Shown piece after piece: positions 52,143 to 61,204 of a stretch of DNA of 64,000 nucleotides. Source of the stretch: Treponemataceae bacterium (lineage in GTDB: Bacteria; Spirochaetota; Spirochaetia; Treponematales; Treponemataceae); contig JAILBN010000015.1 of assembly GCA_024680915.1 (NCBI GenBank), forward strand, positions 1-64,000, written 5' to 3'. Made by a program: the position numbers and the translations under genes. How positions within the stretch are numbered: position 1 is the stretch's first letter; each line of letters opens with the position of its first letter. The notes beneath the pieces were generated by a model, which did no database searches, was not told the DNA's origin, and saw nothing but the letters and a program-made list of their open reading frames with translations.

Positions 52143-54110
52143 TTAAAGGAAGAACTCATCCGCGCTCAAGCTGCGGAATTTCTCCATGAAATCTTCCTTA
52201 GACAGCGGCTTAGAATAATAATAGCCCTGAAGATAATCACAACCAAGCTTTATAAGAAGATCTGCAGTCTCCTTTGTCTCCACTCCTTCCGCAAGGGTTT
52301 TCATACCAGCACCCTTTAAGAGAGCGATAGTATTCTTCAGTATACCCTTATCAATATCCGTTGAAGTTTCAGCTATAAACTCCCTGTCAATTTTAACCAG
52401 GGATACAGGTAAGCTGGCTATCCTGCTGATATTGGAGGTACCTGTTCCATAATCATCAAGAGCAAACTGAATTCCCAGATTGGAGAGTCTTTTCATATTC
52501 CTAAGAAAGGCAGATTGATTATTCATCATAGAAGTCTCTTTCAGTTCAAAGGCAAGCATAGAAGGAGACACTTTATATTTCCGCAGGCACTTCTCTATTT
52601 TTTCCGCAAAATCACCTTCCATAAACTGGACTTCAGAGATATTTATATCTATATGATCAAAACCTATAACTTTAAGCTCATTCTTTGAGACGAAATGGCA
52701 AACATCCTCTATCAACAGATCCCAGATCTGATGGATTGCTCCGGAACGCTCCGCTTCCTGGATAAACTGGGCCGTAGGAATCAAACCGTATTTTTCATTC
52801 TCAAGCCTGATGAATGCCTCGGCAGAAACAAAAGCATTCTTCTCAGATGAATAGATGGGCTGATATGTCATTCTGAAGGTCTTGTTGATTATCGCATCCG
52901 CAATTATTTCGGAAAGCTCGTTTTTCAGAATAAAATTCTTGTCGGACAAGATATCTTTGACCTCCGCCACTCCTTTCGTATCTGTCACATACTTTCTGAA
53001 ATTCTCGATAAATTTCAGCAAATCAGGATACCTGTCCATATCAGAGGGACAAGAGATACAGCAAATGGAAGAATTCAACTCCACCATAATCTGATTTATG
53101 ACAGTATCCTCAAGAATCATTTCGTCGATATCCTCAGCCGCCGCATGAATATTCTCAAAAGGGGCGTGGTCATCAACTAAAGCGAAGAAGCCTTGCTCAA
53201 GATAAAAAATATTCTTTTGGACCTTATTTTTCTCCAATATCTCAATAAATCTGCTTTTTATCCTGCGCAGAAGAATTATGGCATTTTCATTTCCCAAAAC
53301 AGAATATATGGATTTCCAGTTGAAAATATTAATAATAAGCAGACTAATAGGTTTCTTAATATAGAGATTCTTCTTCATCTCCAGATTGAAGCTTCTGTAA
53401 TTAAATACACCCAAAATAGGATCCTGCATCTCCTCATTACTACGGGCAGTAACCATAAGGAAGAGAACAGCGACAGCCGCAGCCAGCATCTCCACAAGCA
53501 GCCTGGGATAGAGCAGCTGTATGATGACTGCCATAAGGTTCAGGGGATACATAGCCACAAGGGCAATAAATTTCTCCCAGGGAAAAAGCTTTTTACAGGA
53601 GATGAGCAGCGAAATACCCATCGCCATATACAAGCCGTTGCAGAAATAAAGTATGGATATGCTGTCTCCCCTTTGGTATTTCAATTGATCATCAATAACA
53701 AAAACTTGATTGGTGAAAAGATTGGAGAACAAGGTAATCGTCGCGATCAAAAGAGGAAGAATCGCTATGAACACAAGTATTTTCCTTGAGTAAACCATAT
53801 GACCTATATCAGAAGTCTTTATTATGTACAGAAGATAAATAGGAGCATGGACATTCCTAAGGAAGAAATAAGCATAGCACACAAAGGATCGGAACCAATA
53901 CAATTCCGGCTTGGCTGGTATAAGGACTCCGAACATCTCTGCCAAAAAGTCAAAAACAGTAGTAAGGAAAAGCCCCAGGACTATGAGGAAAAGATATTTG
54001 TCAGCACCGACCCTTGAGACCCTCCGGAAGAGCATCGTAACAAGAACGACAATGTATATAACAATAGCACAAAGATCGAAATCAACTATTCTTGGTAAAG
54101 TCAAATTCAT
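52143..54110 (-). CDS. Membrane EAL-domain c-di-GMP protein
   Basis: A 655-residue protein with six or seven N-terminal helices (about 10-225), a degenerate GGDEF-like domain (about 235-385; no GGDEF loop) and an EAL domain (about 400-650). The EAL motif reads EAF but keeps the catalytic Glu; ELKETSM, the DDYGTGTSN loop, KIDREFI and AEGVETKE are present. It probably hydrolyses c-di-GMP. The layout resembles the protein at 21626-23563 but the sequences differ widely, so they are old paralogues. Confidence 0.9.
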   Translation of the reverse strand: MNLTLPRIVDFDLCAIVIYIVVLVTMLFRRVSRVGADKYLFLIVLGLFLTTVFDFLAEMFGVLIPAKPELYWFRSFVCYAYFFLRNVHAPIYLLYIIKTSDIGHMVYSRKILVFIAILPLLIATITLFSNLFTNQVFVIDDQLKYQRGDSISILYFCNGLYMAMGISLLISCKKLFPWEKFIALVAMYPLNLMAVIIQLLYPRLLVEMLAAAVAVLFLMVTARSNEEMQDPILGVFNYRSFNLEMKKNLYIKKPISLLIINIFNWKSIYSVLGNENAIILLRRIKSRFIEILEKNKVQKNIFYLEQGFFALVDDHAPFENIHAAAEDIDEMILEDTVINQIMVELNSSICCISCPSDMDRYPDLLKFIENFRKYVTDTKGVAEVKDILSDKNFILKNELSEIIADAIINKTFRMTYQPIYSSEKNAFVSAEAFIRLENEKYGLIPTAQFIQEAERSGAIHQIWDLLIEDVCHFVSKNELKVIGFDHIDINISEVQFMEGDFAEKIEKCLRKYKVSPSMLAFELKETSMMNNQSAFLRNMKRLSNLGIQFALDDYGTGTSNISRIASLPVSLVKIDREFIAETSTDIDKGILKNTIALLKGAGMKTLAEGVETKETADLLIKLGCDYLQGYYYSKPLSKEDFMEKFRSLSADEFFL

Positions 54111-54203
54111 AATACTGTATGATACACCATATTTATTTTTTTTTGAAGAGATTTGACATTTTATAATTTATTATATTTTTTTATAAATTTTTCTTCTTTT
54201 TTA

Positions 54204-55313
54204 TCAATCCTCTTGAAAATCCAGCATAGTTTTTATTTTTTTCAGCAGATCTTTTTTGTTATCATCAGACAGCCCTTCTCCCCATTCATCCACATCAAGC
54301 TGAGTCCCGTTTTTATCTTTCATAGCAGATGAATAAAAGCCCGCTGTCTTCATATCCGACGGGGAATTCCAAATATGCCACAAACTGCTGGAAAAACCAT
54401 CATATATGCTGCAATCGTAAAAGAAGCATCTACCATAAGGTCTCCAAGGACGGGCAAGATAAACAGACTCCCTTCCCTTGTCTTTAGGATCAGAAGCAGG
54501 AGAATCTGTCATAAAAGCACATTTCTCGAAGAAAAAACCAGAGGAGCAGTCCCTTTTCGTAAGGGGAAAATCACAGCAAGGAGCAGCGACATAGAAGGTC
54601 CTTTCGGGGGCATCCCCTCCGATTCCCTGAGAATCAGAGGATGTCTTACATTCTCCTCCTTTCCTTACAATAAACTTACAATTACGGAACAAGGCCGCGG
54701 CACCACCGAAAACGAAGTCTACAGTACCAGAAATAGTACAATCCTCATAAAGCTGCAAGGTGGGTTTACGGGGAGAAAACTCTCCTGGCCCACGGAAACC
54801 GCCCTTCTCCCTCTCTTCCCCAGGAAGAGGAGCAAGAAAAAGAGTGTCCTGATGACCGGACAGCTGGATTCCCCTGCAGATCATACGCTCCGCACATGAG
54901 GACAGGGCAATATCCTGCATAGCTTTCCTTCCTATACCCTCCGGAGGTGGAAAAGCCGCCCTGTTCTCTATAGTAAGATCGCGAAGCTCGACTCTCGGCC
55001 CCGCAAAATAAGCAGTATAGGTCCGGAAAGTTCCTCTTTTAAGACCATCCTCAAGGATTTCGGAGGCAGCAAGAGAACCGGATATTACCGTTTTTCCCAT
55101 ACCACAGCCTTCCACAAAAAGAGAGATTCCTGACGATCCTGGCTGAAGCTCGTTCCCATCAAAATAGAACTGTCCCTTATACAGGCCTTCCTCCAGCTTT
55201 AGATAAGCGCAAGAACCTTCCGGCAGGCGGCATATCTCATCAAGAATAAACTGCAGGTTATTTTTTTTCTCCTCCCTATCGGGAAAAGCTGAAAAGTGAT
55301 ATATATTTTTCAA
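54204..55313 (-). CDS. Pectinesterase (pectin methylesterase), CE8 family
   Basis: A 369-residue beta-helix enzyme that removes methyl esters from pectin. It shows the CE8 motifs GHQDTLFL, GTVDFVFGGAALFRNC (catalytic Asp) and YLARPWRPYGR (catalytic Arg). I start at the TTG 55311-55313, seven bases after AGGAG; the track's longer frame has no ribosome site. From that start there is no signal peptide, so it would be cytoplasmic and act on imported oligogalacturonides, or it is exported by an unknown route. No other pectin genes are beside it. Confidence 0.85.
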   Translation of the reverse strand: MKNIYHFSAFPDREEKKNNLQFILDEICRLPEGSCAYLKLEEGLYKGQFYFDGNELQPGSSGISLFVEGCGMGKTVISGSLAASEILEDGLKRGTFRTYTAYFAGPRVELRDLTIENRAAFPPPEGIGRKAMQDIALSSCAERMICRGIQLSGHQDTLFLAPLPGEEREKGGFRGPGEFSPRKPTLQLYEDCTISGTVDFVFGGAAALFRNCKFIVRKGGECKTSSDSQGIGGDAPERTFYVAAPCCDFPLTKRDCSSGFFFEKCAFMTDSPASDPKDKGRESVYLARPWRPYGRCFFYDCSIYDGFSSSLWHIWNSPSDMKTAGFYSSAMKDKNGTQLDVDEWGEGLSDDNKKDLLKKIKTMLDFQED

Positions 55314-55427
55314 ATCATAACTCCTACAAGGATAAACAATGCATCTGATTGACTTCCGATGCAAAGCAAAGACAAAAAAAAACTGTCCAAGAAGAGTTCT
55401 CCGTGGACAGTTCTCAAAATTCTATAA

Positions 55428-55871
55428 TTATTTCACCTGGCTGTAAAGACCGGCAATCTCAGTGCGCCATTCAATTTTTTTATCGTGCGGCTCCCATTCA
55501 ATTATCTTCTGTATGGAGAAATTTTTCGTATCATGGGCTTGCGGAAAAACAAGAACCCCAAACCTTCCCTGCCCTATATAAACGATTTTCTGGTCAGAAG
55601 AAAGCTTCTCGTTTTTCTGAAGATGCTCCAGAACACAGTCAAAATGAACAGGAAGTCCGCTGTCTTTATCGGCGAGAGCTGTGCTAAGTTCCGTAATCGG
55701 CTTCCCACACATGGGACATTCCGGTGTGTTCAGTTTAAATGTACGGATAGCCTCCTGATTCTCTATTTCGTCTTTTGTCAGTACTTCTTTTTTTCCGCGT
55801 CTATCTTGATTGCGTCTTGAATTATTCCATTGACGCCGCCCATTACGATTTCTTCCATTAGTATGATCCAT
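55428..55871 (-). CDS. Conserved spirochaete-type hypothetical protein with Cys/His zinc motif
   Basis: A 147-residue protein. The first 35 residues are basic and Asn/Arg-rich (NGRNRNGRRQWNNSRRNQDRR), as in RNA-binding tails. A CPMCGKPI...HFDC pattern (about 52-80) could bind zinc. A compact beta-rich region follows. It overlaps the small gene before it by 14 bases and ends the long leftward operon starting at rpsP. I do not know its function; its position suggests translation or motility. Confidence 0.65.
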   Translation of the reverse strand: MDHTNGRNRNGRRQWNNSRRNQDRRGKKEVLTKDEIENQEAIRTFKLNTPECPMCGKPITELSTALADKDSGLPVHFDCVLEHLQKNEKLSSDQKIVYIGQGRFGVLVFPQAHDTKNFSIQKIIEWEPHDKKIEWRTEIAGLYSQVK

Positions 55872-56043
55872 TAACAGCTTCCTTAAAACCTCTTGGTTTT
55901 TCTACCAGTTTACGGCTGAGCACGAGCGCAATACGTTGCACAGCATTATCGACATAAGACTCGTCCTGAATTTTCTGTCGTAACTCTAGGATTTTTTCAG
56001 AAACTATCTGATCAGAAGATGTTTCATTACTGATCGTACTCAT
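55858..56043 (-). CDS. Small protein, possible FlgM-like anti-sigma factor
   Basis: A 61-residue acidic to neutral helical protein. Its core, SEKILELRQKIQDESYVDNAVQRIA, resembles the C-terminal helices of FlgM (KIxxGxYxVDxxxIAxxL), which bind sigma-28. It overlaps yraN by four bases and lies among genes with flagellar ties (FlhB-like, FliK-like, HD-GYP). The similarity is short and could be chance, so the call is tentative. Confidence 0.45.
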   Translation of the reverse strand: MSTISNETSSDQIVSEKILELRQKIQDESYVDNAVQRIALVLSRKLVEKPRGFKEAVNGSY

Positions 56044-56402
56044 ACATACTCCGAAAACGCATTTTCTATGTGATACACAGGATCAAATCCCGGCATATCA
56101 ACAACAAGCACGTCGAATCTGACATACTTACAGTTATATTGTCGATATTTTACAAGAAAACATTTAGCCGTTTCCACAATTCTTTTCTGCTTGTGTAATC
56201 CGAGTTCCTTCTCAAGAGTTTGGACATTTCCACTTGGAAGAGTCTTTACTTCAGCAAAGACGACTGTCTCAGCCATCTCCGCTATTATATCAATTTCGCC
56301 CCGTCTTGTCCGCCAGTTCCTGGCAATAATACGGTAACCTTTTTTCTCCAGATATTCGGCAGCTTTCTGCTCACCCTCCGAACCACATTCCTTTTTATGC
56401 AA
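56040..56402 (-). CDS. yraN: YraN/UPF0102 family protein
   Basis: A 120-residue protein of the UPF0102 family, with a nuclease-like fold related to Holliday junction resolvases: GSEGEQKAAEYLEKKGYRII, RGEIDIIAE and VFAEVKT form the restriction-enzyme-like D-ExK pattern. Its true role is unsettled, perhaps DNA repair or recombination. It overlaps the HD-GYP gene by eight bases and the small FlgM-like gene by four, within the rpsP operon. Confidence 0.92.
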   Translation of the reverse strand: MHKKECGSEGEQKAAEYLEKKGYRIIARNWRTRRGEIDIIAEMAETVVFAEVKTLPSGNVQTLEKELGLHKQKRIVETAKCFLVKYRQYNCKYVRFDVLVVDMPGFDPVYHIENAFSEYV

Positions 56403-57630
56403 ACTTCATTGCCTCATCCCTGTTAAGAGGTCTTACAATAAAAACAGCCCGCTGCTCTTTCAGTTTGATCACTGTACCGGTATCTATATCTCCACGACCT
56501 TTCGCCACGATCTTCACCACAGGAAGGAAAAGAGCATCCTCACCACTTTCTATGACTTTGGCAACAGAAATATTACTCATAAGGACAAAAGTACCTGCAG
56601 GGTAAACACCTGTACTTTTCACCACACTTTTTACGACATCGGGATCAAACTGCTTACCAGACATTTTCAGAATGTTTTTTACTGCTTCATAGCCAATGAC
56701 AGCGTTTCTGTAGGGCTTTTCGGAAACCATAGCCTCAAAGGCATCGCATACAGAAATTATCCTGGCCGCTATATCGATATCCTTACCCTTGCGCCCCTCA
56801 GGATAGCCAAAGCCATTATAATATTCATGATGCTGCAGAACTGCGTTCACTATATTTTTAGGCAAAAGAAGAGTATCTGTCAGATAGGAAGCCCCTCTCA
56901 CAGTATGCATTTTGAGAAGCTCGAATTCCGAAGAGGTGAGTCTTCCTTTTTTGTTTATTATCTCCGCGGGAACATAAGGCATATAAATATCATGCAGAAG
57001 AGCCGCCGTCATGACCTGCAATATCTGCCTGTCTGACATATCCATAGAAAAAGCTGCGGCACCTGCCATGACAGCCACATTCACAGAGGCAGCCGGATAA
57101 TCCCCGTTACTGCCTTTGTTCAGGACATAGCTTACAAAACCAGAGAAGTCCTGCTTTACGGCACGAAAAAGCATCTCGGCAGTCTTATCCACCAAAACCC
57201 GTAAAGAGGAATCAGACTCTTTCTGAGAAGTAAAAAGCACCTTCATGTTTTTTACAGCTTCAGCATATTCAGACGCGAGAATAGGAATGCTATCAGTCAG
57301 GATGGGCTGGGATTTATCCTCATCAAGAGACTCGGGACTTTCCAACTCCTCCAGTTCTTCCGGTTTGTCCAATTCCTCCAGCTCTTCCAATTCCTCTAAA
57401 CCATGAAGCTCCGAAGTCTCTTCCAGAGTATCTTTATCGCTATCATCGATAACACGCCCATAAGTCAGGACTTTCTGAATCTTCCACCGTTTCACGACAT
57501 CAAGATGAAACTGTCTCACAGGCTTTTTTTCGGCAAGAAACATATTGACACCATCGTCAAAAAAAACCGGGGCAGAGAAACACATCCCTATTTTCAGCTT
57601 GGAAACTTTTATTTCTGTAAAATCTTTCAC
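56395..57630 (-). CDS. HD-GYP domain c-di-GMP phosphodiesterase-type protein
   Basis: A 411-residue protein. An N-terminal DUF3391-like segment (1-70), an acidic repeat (about 73-110; LEELEELDKPEELEELE), a helical linker, and an HD-GYP domain (about 185-360) with HDIYMPYVP, HTVRGASYL, and HHEYYNGFGYPEG. The HD residues and the GYP loop are intact, so degradation of c-di-GMP is likely. A further beta-rich tail follows. It lies ten bases after the FlhB-like gene in the rpsP operon. Confidence 0.9.
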   Translation of the reverse strand: MKDFTEIKVSKLKIGMCFSAPVFFDDGVNMFLAEKKPVRQFHLDVVKRWKIQKVLTYGRVIDDSDKDTLEETSELHGLEELEELEELDKPEELEELESPESLDEDKSQPILTDSIPILASEYAEAVKNMKVLFTSQKESDSSLRVLVDKTAEMLFRAVKQDFSGFVSYVLNKGSNGDYPAASVNVAVMAGAAAFSMDMSDRQILQVMTAALLHDIYMPYVPAEIINKKGRLTSSEFELLKMHTVRGASYLTDTLLLPKNIVNAVLQHHEYYNGFGYPEGRKGKDIDIAARIISVCDAFEAMVSEKPYRNAVIGYEAVKNILKMSGKQFDPDVVKSVVKSTGVYPAGTFVLMSNISVAKVIESGEDALFLPVVKIVAKGRGDIDTGTVIKLKEQRAVFIVRPLNRDEAMKFA

Positions 57631-57639
57631 TTTTTCCCC

Positions 57640-57885
57640 TCATTCTGAAGAACGGATGGCAGAGAACACGGCAGCAATGACCTTCCAAGTCTCAACAGGG
57701 ATACAATCACCAGCTTTGCACAAGGCAAGGATTTCCGCTGTCTCAGGCTCATAGACTACAGGAACATCATATTCACGCGCCATATCGATCATTTTGTCCG
57801 CAATATCCGCCACTCCATTATACACTATTACAGGAGCCTCGGTATTCTCATTGTAGATAAGAGCGGATGCTTTACCAGATGACAC
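57640..57885 (-). CDS. FlhB C-terminal-domain-like protein (FlhX)
   Basis: An 81-residue soluble protein that matches the cytoplasmic C-terminal domain of FlhB, including APVIVYNG, MAREYDVPVVYEPETAEIL and IPVETWKVIAAVF. The autocleavage NPTH motif is not present, as in other FlhX-type proteins. Such proteins can stand in for the FlhB tail in flagellar export switching. It starts at GTG, with its first base on the stop codon of the FliK-like gene. Confidence 0.85.
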   Translation of the reverse strand: MSSGKASALIYNENTEAPVIVYNGVADIADKMIDMAREYDVPVVYEPETAEILALCKAGDCIPVETWKVIAAVFSAIRSSE

Positions 57886-58847
57886 TATGCTTTTGCCCTC
57901 ACCAGTGCAATATCATCATCAGAAAGAAAGTCAAATTCCATATCAGGCTCATACTGCACATGAACTATCTCTGCAAGACCGGCAAGACAGCTTCTCAATT
58001 TCTCCGCCATACTGCCGATTTTTCCATTCTCATCCTGCGCCGTAAATTTTACGGTACATTCTCTTATTTTAGTCTTGTTTACACCGTAATTCAAGTAAAT
58101 TCTGAACAAAAATACGCTATTACCTTTCCTTGAAGAAATCTTAAGCCTGGAGACACTTCCGTCAGAATCCTTCAAAAGGCAGACAGAACCATAAAAAGGC
58201 TTGTCGCCTATATATTCATAAGGGATGATAACCCAATTCCCCTCCTCGGATCCAGAATTAACACCTGCAGTAAATTCGTTGTCAGAAGAACCACAACCAG
58301 AGATCATAAGCATGAGCTTCTCCACATTCTCCTCTGTGACAGGGATTCCTTTTTCCTCCAATATGGAAGCTGCCTCCGCAGCCTCCTGCTCATGACCAGG
58401 AAATTTCAAGGCAAGCTCCCGGATAAAAGCAGCTTTATCAGGGTCAATACGTACTCCCATCAGCTGCATAAAACTTATGATTCTCTTTGACAGCGCATCA
58501 GGGACAAGACCTAAAGTCGTGAAATACTGTATCATATCCCCTTCCGGAAGATCAGACATCTTAACAGTATTAGATATTTCAGCATTTTGAGATTTATTTG
58601 ATATTCTTGAAAAATCTGGGAGAAGAATAAGCTTTTTACCGTCCGTAGAAAGCTTTGCAGGAAAAGACTCCCCGGGGGAAAGAGGATTATCGGCCTTCAC
58701 GGAGAAACGTCTTCCTGCAAAAGTCACCGTATACATACCGTCAGCTTTTTTGTCCAGAACCCGGACAAAGACAAAAGACCCCTCTCTAAGGCTTTCTGCA
58801 GAAGAGAGGGGTTTATCTGTAATATGTACAGTTGATTCAGGTATCAA
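57885..58847 (-). CDS. FliK-like (hook-length-control-like) hypothetical protein
   Basis: A 320-residue protein. Its N-terminus (REGSFVFVRVLDKKADGMYTV) and its C-terminal third (SVFLFRIYLNYGVNKTKIRECTVKFTAQDENG) resemble the flanking and export-gate-binding domains of FliK-type proteins. It directly precedes an FlhB-like gene, the partner that FliK contacts; the pair is common in Treponema and Clostridia. The start is TTG (58845-58847) with a weak site, and could be elsewhere. Function inferred from context. Confidence 0.6.
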   Translation of the reverse strand: MIPESTVHITDKPLSSAESLREGSFVFVRVLDKKADGMYTVTFAGRRFSVKADNPLSPGESFPAKLSTDGKKLILLPDFSRISNKSQNAEISNTVKMSDLPEGDMIQYFTTLGLVPDALSKRIISFMQLMGVRIDPDKAAFIRELALKFPGHEQEAAEAASILEEKGIPVTEENVEKLMLMISGCGSSDNEFTAGVNSGSEEGNWVIIPYEYIGDKPFYGSVCLLKDSDGSVSRLKISSRKGNSVFLFRIYLNYGVNKTKIRECTVKFTAQDENGKIGSMAEKLRSCLAGLAEIVHVQYEPDMEFDFLSDDDIALVRAKA

Positions 58848-58880
58848 AGAAGGTCAACCTGTTTAGATAATAACTAATGT

Positions 58881-59246
58881 TTAGTTATTCTTGTCTGACT
58901 TCTTTACGATGCGCTCTTTAATCTTTGCACCCTTACCAATCTTATCGCGGATGTAATAGAGCTTCGCACGGCGAACCTTACCTTCGCGGGCAACCTCGAT
59001 TTTCGCGATACGAGGTGAGTTGAGCGGGAAAATTCTTTCAACACCAACTCCGTAAGAGTTTTTGCGCACTGTAACTGTGCGGCGTACACCTGCACCTTTG
59101 AAGCAGATAACCAGGCCTTCATAAACCTGAATACGCTCTGTTTTACCTTCAATGATCTTGAAGAAAACCTTTACCGTATCACCAACTCTGAAATTCGGTA
59201 TATCAGATTTTCTCTGAGCTTCTTCAATTGTTTTAATCAAATCCAT
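58881..59246 (-). CDS. rplS: 50S ribosomal protein L19
   Basis: A 121-residue protein of normal length for bL19, with [29 protein letters not shown] and the C-terminal [21 protein letters not shown]. It sits at the interface of the two ribosomal subunits. The ATG follows AGGAG and lies one base after the trmD stop. Confidence 0.98.
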   Translation of the reverse strand: MDLIKTIEEAQRKSDIPNFRVGDTVKVFFKIIEGKTERIQVYEGLVICFKGAGVRRTVTVRKNSYGVGVERIFPLNSPRIAKIEVAREGKVRRAKLYYIRDKIGKGAKIKERIVKKSDKNN

Positions 59247-59247
59247 A

Positions 59248-60009
59248 TCAGTCTCCTGAGGTTATTGTCTCAATCATTTTCTCGGCTTCAGCAGAAAGAG
59301 AACCATTATCACGAGCCTTGGCAATCAAGTCAGGCCTCATTCTCAAGGTTTTCTCAAGTCTCTTCAAAAGCCGCCACTTCCTGATATTCTCATGATGTCC
59401 CGACAACAAAACCTCGGGTACATTATGTCCGTCGAACACTTCGGGTCTCGTGTACTGCGGATATTCAAGAAGTCCGTCGGTAAAGCTTTCCTCTTCCAAG
59501 GATTCATGAGAGATGACCCCGTCAACCAAGCGGTAAACTGCATCTATTATAACAGTCGCAGCCAACTCACCTGAGGACATAACATAGTCGCCTATGGATA
59601 TCTCGTCATCAACCCAGGAATCAATTATCCTTTGATCGATACCTTCATACCGACCGCAGATAAATACGAGGTTCTCTACCTGACTAAGTTCCTGCGCCAG
59701 TTTCTGTGTAAAAGGCTTTCCAGAGGGAGTTACGTAAACGACCCTTCTTGCGGCCTTACGTCCCTGACTCTCATTAATTCCCTTGAATACAGACTTGAGC
59801 GCCAAACTCAGCGGTTCCGGCAGCATCAGCATACCAGCACCGCCCCCATACGGACTGTCATCACAAGTCTTGTGTTTATCAAAGGCAAAATCCCTGATAT
59901 TCACCAAATCGTAGGCAAGAATCCCCTTATCTACCGCCTTTGCCATGATTGAGCTCTCAAAAAAAGCACGGGGTATTTCAGGGAACAAGGTCAGCACATG
60001 GAATTTCAT
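59248..60009 (-). CDS. trmD: tRNA (guanine-37-N1)-methyltransferase
   Basis: A 253-residue SPOUT-family enzyme that methylates G37 next to the anticodon and so prevents frameshifting. It has the knot motifs [13 protein letters not shown] and [14 protein letters not shown], and [22 protein letters not shown] in the C-terminal part. It lies between rimM and rplS, the order conserved in most bacteria. Confidence 0.98.
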   Translation of the reverse strand: MKFHVLTLFPEIPRAFFESSIMAKAVDKGILAYDLVNIRDFAFDKHKTCDDSPYGGGAGMLMLPEPLSLALKSVFKGINESQGRKAARRVVYVTPSGKPFTQKLAQELSQVENLVFICGRYEGIDQRIIDSWVDDEISIGDYVMSSGELAATVIIDAVYRLVDGVISHESLEEESFTDGLLEYPQYTRPEVFDGHNVPEVLLSGHHENIRKWRLLKRLEKTLRMRPDLIAKARDNGSLSAEAEKMIETITSGD

Positions 60010-60012
60010 GAA

Positions 60013-60618
60013 TTACTCCAGAATCCAGAGGTGCATAAGCTGCATCGTCTTTCTGCTTATATCCACATCGCCGATGAATTCCTTCTTAAAAGGAACAAGT
60101 ACAGTCCTTCTTTTTTTAGCAGAATCATCGCCTGAAGCAGAAGCAGTCAGCAAGCTCTCGGATACAGAAACCTCAAGCAGGTCTCCAGCACCGCCTTCCA
60201 ATACGTCTGTGACAATTCCGGCAACAATAGCTTCCGGATTACCTTCCTTCAGTCCGTCTTTTGCATCAGATTCAGAAACAGGTTCATAAATCAATGCACA
60301 ATTTTTAAGATCCTCGACATAAAACTCTCCGTCATGTAACGGACAAGCCTTGTCTCTGGGTACCACAATCTCTCCTCCGGCAAGCTTGGAAGCTTCTTCA
60401 GGAGTATCAATTCCGGTACATTTCATAATAAGGAAAGGATGCCCGCCTTCAATCGACTCAACATCGGATAATCTTTCGATTCCATCTTTCCTCAAAGTAA
60501 CTTCAGTCAAGTCGAAAAAATGATCGATCTCACCAGAAGTACTCTCCACTTTAAATTTACCCGCAAGACCATGGGCACCGCGGATAATCCCTACAACCAG
60601 GCTGGCAACTGCATCCAT
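60013..60618 (-). CDS. rimM: 16S rRNA processing protein RimM
   Basis: A 201-residue ribosome maturation factor for the 30S subunit head. The N-terminal domain (VGIIRGAHGLAGKFKVES) and the PRC-barrel-like C-terminal part (FYVEDLKNCALIYEP; GDLLEVSV; LVPFKKEFIGDVD) are present. Two inserts in the barrel (about residues 115-130 and 160-175, rich in Ala, Ser, Asp and Lys) make it longer than the usual 170. The ATG overlaps the stop of the KH gene (TGATG). Confidence 0.95.
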   Translation of the reverse strand: MDAVASLVVGIIRGAHGLAGKFKVESTSGEIDHFFDLTEVTLRKDGIERLSDVESIEGGHPFLIMKCTGIDTPEEASKLAGGEIVVPRDKACPLHDGEFYVEDLKNCALIYEPVSESDAKDGLKEGNPEAIVAGIVTDVLEGGAGDLLEVSVSESLLTASASGDDSAKKRRTVLVPFKKEFIGDVDISRKTMQLMHLWILE

Positions 60619-60851
60619 CAGTCCAAAATTTCCAGACTGTAGCGCTTTCCGGTCTTATTGGCACTTGCACTAAGAACTGTGCGAAGAGCCTTAGCAATAC
60701 GGCCGTACTTGCCGATTACCTTGCCGATGTCATCCTGTGCGACACGCAGCTCAATAACCGTGGATTTGTCACCTTCGACTTCCTGCACCGAGACGCTACT
60801 TGGATCATCGACCAGTGATTTCGCAATATATTCAATCAGGTCTTTTTCCAT
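60618..60851 (-). CDS. khpA: KH-domain RNA-binding protein (KhpA/YlqC)
   Basis: A 77-residue protein with one type-II KH domain, including the GKYGRIAKALR loop that holds RNA (DIGKVIGKYGRIAKALRTVL). It occurs between rpsP and rimM in many bacteria and acts with KhpB in RNA control. The length is standard. Confidence 0.95.
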   Translation of the reverse strand: MEKDLIEYIAKSLVDDPSSVSVQEVEGDKSTVIELRVAQDDIGKVIGKYGRIAKALRTVLSASANKTGKRYSLEILD

Positions 60852-60869
60852 CCCCTACTCCCGATGCAA

Positions 60870-61145
60870 CTAAGAGCTTTTCTTGTTGAAAAGTTTCTTT
60901 ACTGTGTCTGAAGGCTGAGCTCCTACACTGATCCAATACTTAACCCTCTCCTCATTGAAGGAAATCTGCTTGTCAGCAACTTCAATAGGATGATATACGC
61001 CCAATTCTTCGATTGTCGTACCATCGCGGGGTTTGCGGGAGTCCTGCACTACAATTCTGTAGTAAGGACGTTTTTTGGTTCCAAACTTCTTGAGTCTGAT
61101 TCTTACCTCTTCTATCCTCCAATTGACTATGATTTCCATAGCCAA
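60870..61145 (-). CDS. rpsP: 30S ribosomal protein S16
   Basis: A 91-residue bS16 with VRIRLKKFGTKKRPYYRIVV, then RDGTTIEELGVYHPI. Family members begin with M-(S)-V-x-IRL, so the track start adds about 11 residues. The only ribosome site near is GGAGG, nine bases before a GTA codon (VRIRL), and no ATG, GTG or TTG exists in frame between. The upstream ATG (MEIIVNWR) has no ribosome site. The start is therefore unsettled. It opens the long operon, after a promoter at 61205-61233. Confidence 0.95.
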   Translation of the reverse strand: MAMEIIVNWRIEEVRIRLKKFGTKKRPYYRIVVQDSRKPRDGTTIEELGVYHPIEVADKQISFNEERVKYWISVGAQPSDTVKKLFNKKSS

Positions 61146-61204
61146 AATGTACTGAATGATTTATCATGCGCAGAAATCCATCAGCGCACATAATAAGAAA
61201 TTAA

